DNA of 64,000 nucleotides from Thinopyrum elongatum (taxonomy: Eukaryota > Streptophyta > Magnoliopsida > Poales > Poaceae), in assembly GCA_011799875.1 (NCBI GenBank), contig CM022302.1:524348228-524412227 (forward strand). Reading direction: 5' to 3'. The notes under the pieces are model-generated. The model did no database searches. It was not told the origin of the DNA and worked only from the letters and a program-made list of their open reading frames with translations. Positions 37,318 through 48,607 of the stretch are shown piece after piece; position 1 is the first letter of the stretch, and every line of letters starts with the position of its first letter. A program made the position numbers and the translations under genes.

Positions 37318-40092
37318 AGCATCCCCAAGCTTAATTCCTGCTCGTCCTCGAGTAGGTAAATGATAAAAATAGAATTTTTGATGTGGAATGCTACCTAACA
37401 TATTTATCCATGTAATTTTCTTTATTGTGGCATGAATGTTCAAATCCATAAGATTCAAAATAAAAGTTTAATATTGACATAAAAACGATAATACTTCAAG
37501 CATACTAATAAAGCAATCATGTCTTCTCAAAATAACATGGCCAAAGAAATCTATCCCTACAAAATCATATAGTCTGGCTATGCTCCATCTTCATCACACA
37601 AAATGTTCAAATCATGCACAACCCCGATGGCAAGCCAAGCAATTGTTTCATACTTTTGATGTTCTCAAACTTTTTCAACTTTCACGCAATACATGAGCGT
37701 GAGCCATGGACATAGCACTATAGGTGGAATAGAATAGGGTGGTTGTGGAGAAGACAAAAAGAAAGAGATAGTCTCACATCAACTAGGCGAATCAACGGAC
37801 TATGGAGATGCCCATCAATAGAAATCAATGTGAGTGAGTAGGGATTGCCATGCAATGGATGCACTAGAGCTATAAGTTTATGAAAGCTCAAAAATAAACT
37901 AAGTGGGTGTGCATCCAACTTGCTTGCTCATGAAGACCTAGGGCAATTTGAGGAAGCCCATCATTGGAATATACAAGCCAAGTTCTATAATGAAAAATTC
38001 CCACTAGTATATGAAAGTGACAACATAGGAGACTCTCTATCATGAAGATCATGGTGCTACTTTGAAGCACAAGTGTGGAAAAAGGATAGTAACATTGTCC
38101 CTTCTCTCTTTTCTCTCATTTTTTATTTATTTATTTGCGCTCTCTTTTTTTAGCCTCTTTTTTTCGTCCGGAGTCTCATCCCGACTTGTGGGGGAATCAT
38201 AGCCTCCATCATCCTTTCCTCACATGGGACAATGCTCTAAAAATGATGATCATCACACTTTTATTTACTTACAACTCAAGAATTACAACTCGATACTTAG
38301 AACAAAATATGACTCTATATGAATGCCTCCGGCGGTGTACCGGGATGTGCAATGATTCAAGAGTGACATGTATAAATATGAAAAGGTGGCCTTGCCACAA
38401 ACACGATGTCAACTACATGATCATGCAAAGCAATATGACAATGATGAAGCGTGTCATAATAAATGGAACGGTGGAAAGTAGCATGGCAATATATCTCGGA
38501 ATGGCTATGGAAATGCTACAGTAGGTAGGTATGGTGGCTGTTTTGAGGAATGTATATGGTGGCTGTTTTGAGGAAGGTATAAGGTGGGTGTAATGCAATG
38601 GCGAAAGTTGCGCGGTACTAGAGAGGCTAGCAATGGTGGAAGGGTGAGAGTGTGTATAATCCATGGACTCAACATTAATCATAAAGAACTCACATACTTA
38701 TTGCAAAAATCTATTAGTCATCGAAACAAAGTACTACGCGCATGCTCCTAGGGGGATAGATTGGTAGGAAAAGACCATCGCTCATCCCCGACCGCCACTC
38801 ATAAGGAAGACAATCAATAAATAAATCATGCTCCGACTTCATCACATAACGGTTCACCATACGTGCATGCTAAGGGAATCACAAACTTTAACACAAGAAT
38901 TTCTACAATCCACAATTACTCACTAGCATGACTCTAATATCACCATCCTCATATCTCAAAACAATCATAAGGAATCAAACTTCTCATAGTATTCAATGCA
39001 CTTTATATGAAAGTTTTTATTATATCCCTCTTGGATGCCCATCATATTAGGACTAAATTTATAACCAAAGCAAATTACCATGCTGTTTAGAAAGACTCTC
39101 AAAATAATATAAGTGAAGCATGAGAGTTCAACAATTTCTATAAAATAAAACCACCGCCGTGCTCTAAAAAGATATAAGTGAAGCACTAGAGCAAAATTGC
39201 CTAGCTCAAAAGATATAAGTGAAGCACATAGAGTATTCTAATAAATCACGATTCATGCGTGTCCCTCGCAAAAGGTGTGTACAGCAAGGATGATTGTGGT
39301 AAACTAAAAATTAAAGACTCATATCATACAAGACGCTCCAAGAAAAACACATATCATGTGGTGAATAAAAATATAGCTTCAAGTAAAGTTACCGATAGAC
39401 GAAGACGAAAGAGGGGATGCCATCCGGGGAATCCCCAAGGTTAGGCTCTTGGTTGTCCTTGAATATTACCATGGGGTGCCTTGGGCATCCCCAAGCTTAG
39501 GCTCTTGCCACTCCTTATTCCATAGTCCATCAAATCCTTACCCAAAACTTGAAGACTTCACAACACAAAACTCAACAGAAAATCTCATAAGATCTGTTAG
39601 TATAAGAAAGTAAAATCACCACTTTTGGTACTGTTGTGAACTCATTTTTATTTATATTGGTGTAATATCTAATGTATTACAACTTCTCCATGGTTCATAC
39701 CCCCCGATACTACCCATAGATTCATCAAAATAAGCAAACAATACAAAGAAAACAGAATCTGTCCAAAACAGAAGAGTCTGCGAAGATCCAAATTGTTCTA
39801 ATACTTATGTAACTCCGAAAATGCTGAAACATGAGGACAACAGAGGCAATACGTATGTCAATCCTGTGTAAAAAATTCAGTGTTTTTCAACGCTCCAGTG
39901 AATTATTAAAATTATGTGACTGGACGCAAAAGTTTCTGTTTTTCAGCAAGATCAAATCAACTATCACCGTAAGCCATCCCAAAGGTCTTACTTGGCACAA
40001 GCCCTAATTAAAACACAAAAACACATCTAACCAGAGGCTAGATGAAAAATTTATTGAAAAACAGAACCAAAAAAGCAAGAACAAAAATAAAA
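37318..40092 (-). other. Non-coding 3' region of the - strand Sabrina-like element
   Basis: About 2.8 kb shows no supported gene. It holds the polypurine tract next to the LTR (37318-37337, read AAGCTTGGGGATGC on the - strand) and two further copies of the same motif, one damaged (39426-39452) and one intact (39487-39508). A direct repeat TTCCTCAAAACAGCCACCAT (read on the - strand) occurs twice near 38530-38575. Confidence 0.6.
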
Positions 40093-40139
40093 TTGGGTTG
40101 CCTCCCAACAAGCGCTATTGTTTAACGCCCTTAGCTAGG
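40093..40139 (-). other. Conserved post-protease stem-loop, copy 2
   Basis: This lies 16 bp after the protease stop on the - strand. It differs from copies 1 and 3 at only a few positions. Confidence 0.7.
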
Positions 40140-40154
40140 CATAAAAACATAGAT

Positions 40155-42236
40155 CTAGGTATTGTCATCTTTGGTATGCAATCCATAAGTTGCTCTCATA
40201 ACAGATTCATATGGTAACTTAATTTTCTTTCTAGGAAAGTGTCCATGCCCTTCCTTAACGGAAATTGAAATCTAATGTTTCCCTCTTTCATATCAATAAT
40301 TGCACCAATCGTTCTAAGGAAAGGTCTACCAAGAATAATAGGACATGTAGGATTGCAATCTATATCAAGAACAATGAAATCTACGGGCACATAATTCCTA
40401 TTTGCAACAATAAGAACATCATTAATCCTTCCCATAGGTTCCTTAATAGTGGAATCCACAAGATGCAAATTTAAAGAACAATCATCAAATTCACGGAAAC
40501 CTAGCACATCACATAAAGTTTTTGGAACCATGGAAACGCTAGCACCCAAATCACACAAAGTATGGCACTCATAATCTTTAATCTTAATCTTAATAGTAGG
40601 CTCCCACTCATCATAAAGTTTCCTAGGGATAGAAACTTCCAATTCAAGTTTTTCTTCAAAAGATTTCATCAAAGCATCAACAATATGTTTAGTAAAAGCT
40701 TTATTTTGATTATAAGCATGAGGAGAATTCAACATGGATTGCAACAAGGAAATACAATCTATTAAATAACAATTATCATAATTAAAGTCCTTGAAATCCA
40801 AAAGAGTGGGTTCATTGCTACTTAAAGTTTTGACCTCTCCAATCCCACTTTTATCAATTTTTGCATCAAGATCTATAAACTCCGAATCATTGGGACGCCT
40901 TTTAACTAAAGTTGACTCATTTCCAGTCCCATCTTTATCAAGATTTATTTAAAAAAACAAAAATTCAATAGGAGTCACATCAATCACTTTAAGATCTTCA
41001 TCATTATTTTCACAAGAACTAGAAGAACACGCTTTCACAAACAAATCTCGCTTAGCACAAATCCTAGCGGTTCTTTCTTTACATTCATCAATAGAAATTC
41101 TCATAGCTTTTAAAGACTCATTAATATCATGCTTGGGTGGAATAGATCTAATTTTCAAAGAATCAATCTCAAGAGAAATTCTATCCATGTTCCTAGCCAA
41201 ATCATCAATCTTAAGCAATTTTTCTTCAATCAAAGCATTGAAATTCTTTTGTGAACTCATAAATTCTTTAACACTATTCTCAAAATCAGAGGGCAACTTA
41301 TTATAATTTTCATAAGAATTGTTGTAGGAATTACCATAATTGTTAGAGGAATTACTAGGAAATGGCCTAGGATTAAAATTAACTCTATACGCGTTATTAC
41401 CAAAATTGTTCCTACCAACAAAATTCACATCCATAGATTCATTATTATTCTAAATCAAAGTAGACAAAGGCATATCATTAGGATCAATAGGAGCACTCTT
41501 GCTAGCAAATAATTTCATAAGCATCCATCTTTCCACTCAAAACATTAATCTCTTCAATCACATGCACTTTTTTACTAGTAGAAGATCTTTCGGTATGCCA
41601 TTGAGAATAATTAACCATAATATTATCTAGGAGTTTAGGAGCTTCTCCTAAAGTAATTTCCATAAAAGTAGCCCTCGTGGCCGAATCTAAAAGATTTCTA
41701 GAAGCAAAATTCAATCCGGCATAAATTTTTTGTATGATCATCCACAAATTTAGACCATGAGTGGGGCAATTCCGTATCATCAATTTCATCCTCTCCCAAG
41801 ATTGTGCAACATGTTCATGATCAAGTTGCTTAAAATTCATTATATCATTCCTAAGGGAGATGATCTTAGTGGGAGGAAAATACTTGGAGATAAAAGCATC
41901 TTTACACTTATTCCATGAATCAATACTATTTTTAGGCAAAGATGAAAACCAAGTTTTAGCACGATCTCGTAATGAGAACGGAAATAGCTTCAATTTAACA
42001 ATATCATTATCCACATCTTTCTTCTTTTGCATATCACACAACTCAACGAAATTATTTAGATGGGATGCGGCATCTTCACTAGGAAGGCCGGAAAATTGAT
42101 CTTTTATAATAAGAATCACCAAAGCGGCATTAATTTCATAAGATTCCGCACTAGTGGCGGGAGCAATTGGAGTACTAATAAAATCATTATTATTAGTATT
42201 GGAAAAGTCACACAATTCGTTATTCTCTTGAGTCAT
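40155..42236 (-). pseudogene. gag-protease of the - strand Sabrina-like element
   Basis: The start is the ATG read from 42236 (MTQENNELCDFSNTN), about 200 bp after the primer site. The gag core follows: FSGLPSEDAASHLNNFVELC, LFPFSLRDRAKTWFSSLP and FISKYFPPTK (about 42100-41870), then an Asn-rich linker (41434-41270) and a coiled-coil part. The protease lies near 40620-40240, with DLGASVSMVP at 40541-40552 and IILGRPFLRTIGA near 40310-40345. A frame break lies near 41505-41440, another near 40950, another near 40805, and one near 40245 moves the frame before the expected end at 40155. No pol follows. It is a decayed copy, better conserved in gag than its + strand relative. Confidence 0.88.
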
Positions 42237-42432
42237 CGTGACAAAGCAAGCAATCCAACACACGAGCAAACGAAAAAGACGAACGGAAGAAGGGCGAATA
42301 AAAAGGTAAATCTTTTCAAAAATCGTTTTAGAAGTGGGGGAGAGGAAAACGAGAGGCAAATGGCGAACAATGTAATGCAAGAGATGAGAGTTTTATGATG
42401 GGTACTTGGTATGTCTTGACTTGGCGTAGATC

Positions 42433-42450
42433 TCCCCGGCAACGGCGCCA
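42433..42450 (-). other. Primer-binding site, tRNA-Asp
   Basis: On the - strand TGGCGCCGTTGCCGGGGA is a perfect 18-nt complement of the plant tRNA-Asp 3' end, as I recall it, placed 11 nt inside the LTR border. Confidence 0.85.
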
Positions 42451-42461
42451 GAAATTATTCC

Positions 42462-44032
42462 TGCTACTTCTTGAGCTTGCGTTGGTTTTTCCCTTGAAGA
42501 GGAAAGGGTGATGCAGCACAGTAGAGATAAGTATTTCCCTCAGTTCAAAACCAAGGTATCAATCCAGTAGGAGAAGAACGCACAAATCACCAACACCTGC
42601 ACAAACAATCAAACACTTGCACCCAACGCAATAAAGGGGTTGTCAATCCCTTCACGGTCACTTGCAAAGGTGAGATCTGACAGAGATAGATAAATAAAAG
42701 ATAAAATATTTTTGGATTTTTTTTATATAGATCTGAAAATAAAAGATTGCAAAATAGTAGATCGGAAAGTAATATGATGGAAAATAGACCCGGGAGCCAT
42801 AGGTTTCACTAGAGGCTTCTCTCATGAAGGCAAATAATACGGTGGGTGAACAAATTACTGTCGAGCAATTGATAGAAAAGCGCAAAGTTATGACGATATC
42901 CAAGGCAATGATTATGCAATATAGGCATCATGTCCGTGTCAAGTAGACCGACTCCTGCCTACATCTACTACTATTACTCCACACATCGACCGCTATCCAG
43001 CATGCATCTAGAGTATTAAGTTCATAAAGAACGGAGTAACGCCTTAAGTAAGATGACATGATGTAGAGGAATAAACTCAAGCAATATGATGTAAACCCCA
43101 TCTTTTTATCCTCGATGGCAACAATACAATACGTGCCTCGCTACCCCTACTTTGTCACTGAGTGACGACACCGCAAGATTGAACCCAAAGCCAAGCACTT
43201 CTCCCATTGCAAGAAAAACCAATCTAGTTGGCCAAACCAAACCGATAATTCAAAGAGAAATACAAAGATATCAAATCATGCATATAAGAATTCAGAGAAG
43301 ATTCAAATAATATTCATAGATAAGCTGATCATAAATCCACAATTCATCAGATCTCGACAAACACACCACAAAAGAAGATCACATCAGATAGATCTCCAAG
43401 AACATCGAGGAGAACATGGTATTGAGAATCAAAGAGAGAGAAGAAGCCATATAGCTACTAGCTATGGACCCGTAGGTCTGAGGTAAACTACTCATGCTTC
43501 ATCGGAAGGGCAATGGTGTTGATGTAGAAGCCCTCCGTGATCGAATCCTCCTCCGGCAGGATGCCGGAAAAGGCCCCAAGATGGGATCTCACGGGAACTG
43601 AAGGTTGCGGCGGTGGAAAAGTGTTTTCGTGGATGCCTCTGGTGGTTCTGGAGTATATGTGAATATATAGGAGGAAGATCTAGGTCAGGGGAGTCACGAG
43701 GGGCCCACAAGGCAGGGTGCGCCCCCCTAGAGCGCGCCCTCCACCCTTGTCGCCGCCTCGTGGCTCTTCTGACTTGGACTCCAAGTCCCCTGGGTGTCTT
43801 CTGGTCCAAGAAAATTCATCGTGAAGTTTTATTCTGTTTGGACTCCGTTTGGTATTCCTTTTCTGTGAGGCTTAAAAACAAGGAAAAAACAGAAACTGAC
43901 ACTGGGCTCTAGATTAATAAGTTAGTCCCAAAAATAATATAAAATAACATATTAATGCATATGAAACATCCAAAACAGATAATATAATAGCATGGAACAA
44001 TAAAAAAGTATAGATATGTTGGAGACGTGTCA
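42462..44032 (-). mobile_element. 5' LTR of the - strand Sabrina-like element
   Basis: This LTR is 1571 bp, collinear with 35772-37317. Its 5' end read on the - strand is TGACACGTCTCCAAC. Confidence 0.9.
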
Positions 44033-44652
44033 GAATGCTCCAGCCTCTGAAGGAGTACAGCTGATGGAAATTAGCGTGGAAAAACTCAAGAAAAATCCTC
44101 AAGAGTCATTCTCGCTATTTTCAGCTGAGTATGGCCCCAATGGCCCCGCATTCAATGAACAGCTTCATTCATCAAAGCTTGCATTCTTTGGGGTCAGCCC
44201 GTATGAAGGAGAAAGGACTTCATTATCACCCAGGTTCTGGATAGAAGAGCAGGCAATCTATTATGCTCGAATCTTGTTTGACAAGCACAGGATTTTCAAT
44301 CATAGATGTTGAACTTCGCCAAGCTCGAAGAAATGCCCTGCTTCCACAATACACTGTATCATATTGAACATGCTCTACTAAAGGGGTTCATGCGCTTCAA
44401 CCATGGCTGGAACAAGGAAGTTATTCTTTAGTTCTATGCCACGCTATACATCACAGGAGAAATGGCAAATACTTCAACTTGGATGCTTGAGTGGGTGACT
44501 GGCAGAGAGAGAATCAAATGCTCGGCAGATCATTTTCTGGCCCTGATAAATTTGCCTCGATGTGAATTTGAGAATGACAGAGAACACAGATTGCATTTCT
44601 AGGAAGTGTCAGATGAACAACTCCATTTCCTGATGGATCCCACTATGGTGGG

Positions 44653-46239
44653 TGATACGTCTCCAATGTATCTATAATTTTTCATTGTTCCATGCTATTA
44701 TATTATCTGTTTTGGATGTTTTATATGCATTAATATGATATTTTATATTATTTTTGGGACTAACTTATTAACCTAGTGCCCAGTGCTAGTTTCTATTTTT
44801 TTCCTTGTTTTTGAGTTTTACAGAAAAGGAATATCAAACGGAGTCCAAACGGAATAAAACTTTTGCGATGATTTTTCTTGGACCAGAAGACACCCACGTA
44901 ACTTGGAGAGAAGGCCAGAAGATCCTCGAGGAGGCCACAAGCCTCAACGGTGCGCCCTAGGGGGGCACCCCGAGGGCTTGTGGGCCCCTCGAGAGTCCCC
45001 TAACCCTAAATCCAGCACTATAAATTCCAAAATATTCCCAAACCACCAGAAGTGTCCACCAAAATACTTTTCCGCCGCCGTAACCTTCTGTTCCCATGAG
45101 ATCCCATCTTGGGGCCTTTTCCGGCACCCTGCTGGAGGGGGATTCGATCATGGAGGGCTTCTACATCAACCCTATTGTCCTTTCGATGAAGCGTGAATAG
45201 TTTACCACAGACCTACGGGTCCATAGCTAGTAGCTAGATGGCTTCTTCTCTCTCTTTGATATTCAATACAATGTTCTCCTCAATGTTCTTGGAGTTCTAT
45301 CCGATGTAATATTCTTTTGCGGTGTGTTTGTCGAGATCCGATGAATTGTGGATTTATGATCAGATTATCTATGAATATTATTTGAGTCTTCTTTGAATTC
45401 TTATATGCATGATTTGATATCTTTGTATTTCTCTTTGAATTATCGGTTTGGTTTGGCCAACTAGATTGGTTCTTCTTGCAATGGGAGAGGTGCTTAGTTT
45501 TGGGTTCAATCTTGCAGTGTCCTCACCCAGTGACAAAGTAGGGGTAGCGAGGCACGCATTGTATTTGTTGCCATCAAGGATAAAAAGATGGGGTTTTCAT
45601 CATATTGCTTGAGTCTATCCCTCTACATCATTTCATCTTACTTAAGGCGTTACTCCGTTCTTTATGAACTTAATACTCTAGATGCATGCTGGATAGCGGT
45701 CGATGTGTGGAGTAATAGTAGTAGATGTAAGCAGGAGTCGGTCTACTTGACACGGACATGATGCCTATATTCATAATCATTGCCTTGGATATCGTCATAA
45801 CTTTGCGCTTTTCTATCAATTGCTCGACAATAATTTGTTCACTCACCGTGTGTTTTATTTCAAGAGAGAACCCTCTAGTGAAACCTATGGCCCCCGGGTC
45901 TATCTTCCATCATATATTTTTAGATCTATAAACCAAAAAACCCAAAAATACCTTGCTGCAATTTATTTACTTTTATTTTGTTTTACGTTTTAGTAATCTT
46001 TTATATCTATCTCTATCAGATCTCATCCTTGCAAGTGACCATGAAGGGATTGACAACACCTTTATCGCGTTGGGTGCAAGTGTTTTATTGTTTGTGGAGG
46101 TGCATAGGTTGGAGACTTGCATGTACCTCCTACTGGATTGATAACATGGTTCTCAAACTAAGGGAAATACTTATCTCTACTTTGCTGCATCACCCTTTCC
46201 TCTTCAAGGAAAAAACCAACGCAAGCTCAAGAAGTAGCA
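44653..46239 (+). mobile_element. 5' LTR of the + strand Sabrina-like element
   Basis: This LTR is 1587 bp, from TGATACGTCTCCAATG to AAGTAGCA. A TATA box (ACTATAAAT) lies at 45017-45025. Confidence 0.92.
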
Positions 46240-46250
46240 GTAAGAATTTT

Positions 46251-46268
46251 TGGCGCCGTTGCCGAGGA
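46251..46268 (+). other. Primer-binding site, tRNA-Asp
   Basis: TGGCGCCGTTGCCGAGGA has one mismatch to the tRNA-Asp complement and lies 11 nt after the LTR. Confidence 0.85.
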
Positions 46269-46477
46269 GGTTCTACATCAAGCCTACCAAGTACCCACCA
46301 TAAATTCTCATCTCTTGCATTACATTATTTGCCATTTGCCTCTCGTTTTCCTCTCCCCCACTTCTAAAACTTTTTCAGAAAAACACAAAAAGATTTATTA
46401 TTTTATTCGCCCTTCTTCCTTTCATCTTTTCGTTTGCTTTTTGGTTGCCTGTGTGCTAGATTGCTTGCTTTGTCACG

Positions 46478-48546
46478 ATGTCTCAAGAAAATACCAAGTT
46501 GTGTGACTTGTCCAATACTAATAATAATGATTTTATTAGTACTCCGATTGCTCCCGCCACTAGTGCGAAATCTTATGAAATTAATGCCGCTTTGTTGAAT
46601 CTTGTTATGAAAGATCAATTTTCTGGCCTTCCTAGTGAAGATGCTGCATCCCGTCTAAATACTTTCATTGAGTTGTGTGATATGCAAAAAAAAAGATGTG
46701 GATAATGATATTGTTAAATTGAAGCAATTTCCGTTCTCTCTACGAGATCGTGCTAAAACTTGGTTTTCATCTTTGCCTAAAAATTGTATTGATTCATGGA
46801 ATAAGTGTAAAGATGCTTTTATCTCCAAGTATTTTCCTCCCGCTAAGATCATCTCCCTTAGGAATGATATAATGAATTTTAAGCAACTTGATCATGAACA
46901 TGTGGCACAATCTTGGGAGAGGATGAAATTGATATTAGAAATTGCCCTACTCATGGCATCCCGTCTAAATTTTTTATGCCGGATTGAATTTTGCATCTAG
47001 AAATCTTTTAGATTCCGTCGTGGGAGGTACTTTTATGGAAATTACATTAGAAGAAGCTACTAAACTCCTAGACAATAATATGGCTAATTACTCTCAATGG
47101 CATACCTAAAGATCTTCCACTAGTAAAAAAGTGCATGCGATTGAAGAAATTAATACTTTGAGTGGAAAGATGGATGAACTTATGAAATTGTTTGCTAGTA
47201 AGAGTGCTGCTATTGATCCTAATGATATGCCTTTGTCTACTTTGATTGAGAACAATAATGAATCTATGGATGTGAATTTTGTTGGTAGGAACAATTTTGG
47301 TAATAATGCTTATAGAGGTAATTTCAACCCTAGGCCGTTTCTTAGTAATTCCTCTAATAATTATGGTAATTCCTACAAAAATTCTTATGGAAATTATAAT
47401 AAAATGCCCTCTAATCTTGAGAACAATATTAAAGATTCTGTTAATTCCCAAAAACTTTTCGATGCTATGGTTGAGGAAAAATTGCTCAAGATTGATGATT
47501 TGGCTAGGAACGTTGATAGAATTTCTCTTGAGATTGATTCTTTGAAAATTAGATCTATGCCACCCAAGCATGATATTAATGAATCTCTGAAAGCTATTAA
47601 AATTTCTATTGATGAGTGTCAAGAAAGAACCGCTAGGATGCGTGCTAAGCGAGATTGGTTTGTAAAAGCGTGTTCTTCTAGTTTTCGCGAGAATAATGAT
47701 GAAGATCTTAAAGCGATTGGTGTGACTCCTATTGAATCTTTGTTTTCTAATATAAATCTTGATAAATATGGGACTGAAGATGAGTCAACTTTAGCTAGAA
47801 GGCGTCCCAATGATTCGGAGTTTATATATCTTAATGTAAAAATTGATAAAAGTGGGATTGGAGAGGTCAAAACTTTAAGTAGCAATGAACCCACTCTTTT
47901 GGATTTCAATAAATTTAATTATGATAATTGCTCTTTGATATATTGTATTTCCTTGTTGCAATCCATGTTGAATTCTCCTCATGCTTACAATCAAAATAAA
48001 GCTTTTACTAAACATATCGTTGATGCTATGATGAAATCTTTTGAAGAAAAACTTGAGTTGGAAGTTTCTATTCCTAGAAAGCTTTATTATGAGTGGGAAC
48101 CTACTATTAAGATTAAAATTAAAGATTATGAGTTCCATGCTTTGTGTGATTTGGGTGCTAGTGTTTCCACGATTCCAAAAACTTTATGTGATGTGCTAGG
48201 TTTCCGTGAATTTGATGATTGTTCTTTAAATTTGCATCTAGCGGATTCCACTATTAAGAAACCTATGGTAAGGATTAATGATGGTCTTATTGTTGGAAAT
48301 AGGAATTATGTGCCCGTAGATTTCATTGTGCTTGATATAGATTGCAATCCTACATGTCATATGATTCTTGGTACACCTTTCCATAGAACGATTGGTGCAA
48401 TTATTGATATGAAAGAAGGAAACATTAGATTTCAATTTCCGTTAAGGAAGGGCATGGAACACTTTCCAAAAAAGAAAATTAAGTTGCCATATGAATCTAT
48501 TTTGAGGGCTACTTATGGATTGCATACCAAAGGTGACAATACCTAG
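46478..48546 (+). pseudogene. gag-protease of the + strand Sabrina-like element
   Basis: The start ATG is at 46478 (MSQENTKLCDLSNTN). The gag core includes FSGLPSEDAASRLNTFIELC and FPFSLRDRAKTWFSSLP. A nine-A run at 46686-46694 shifts the frame right after DMQKK, a second break with a small deletion lies near 46930-46970, and a stop occurs at about 47107. From 47131 a 471-codon open frame covers the Asn-rich linker, a coiled-coil segment (EEKLLKIDDLARNVDRISLE) and the protease, with DLGASVSTIP at 48148-48177 and ILGTPFHRTIGA near 48364. In the last motif Gly-Arg-Pro has become Gly-Thr-Pro. The natural stop is at 48544-48546. No pol follows. Confidence 0.9.
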
Positions 48547-48560
48547 ATCTATGTTTTATG

Positions 48561-48607
48561 CCTAGCTAGGGGCGTTAAACAATAGCGCTTGTTGGGAGGC
48601 AACCCAA
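48561..48607 (+). other. Conserved post-protease stem-loop, copy 3
   Basis: Fourteen bases after the gag-protease stop lies a segment with AACAATAGCGCTTGTT, an imperfect palindrome, followed by the perfect hairpin TTGGG-AGGCAA-CCCAA. Confidence 0.7.

Larger units (their letters stand above)
35772..44032 (-). mobile_element. Complete non-autonomous Sabrina-like Gypsy element, - strand
   Basis: The 8261-bp element is flanked by the 5-bp TSD GAATG (35767-35771 and 44033-44037). On the - strand: 5' LTR 42462-44032, tRNA-Asp primer site 42433-42450, gag-protease 42236-40155, non-coding tail, polypurine tract, 3' LTR 35772-37317. LTRs start TGACACGTCTCC (5') or TGATATGTCTCC (3') and end AAGTAGCA. 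There is no reverse transcriptase, RNase H, integrase or Athila-type ORF. The Sabrina label is from memory of the LTR start and should be checked. Confidence 0.9.
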
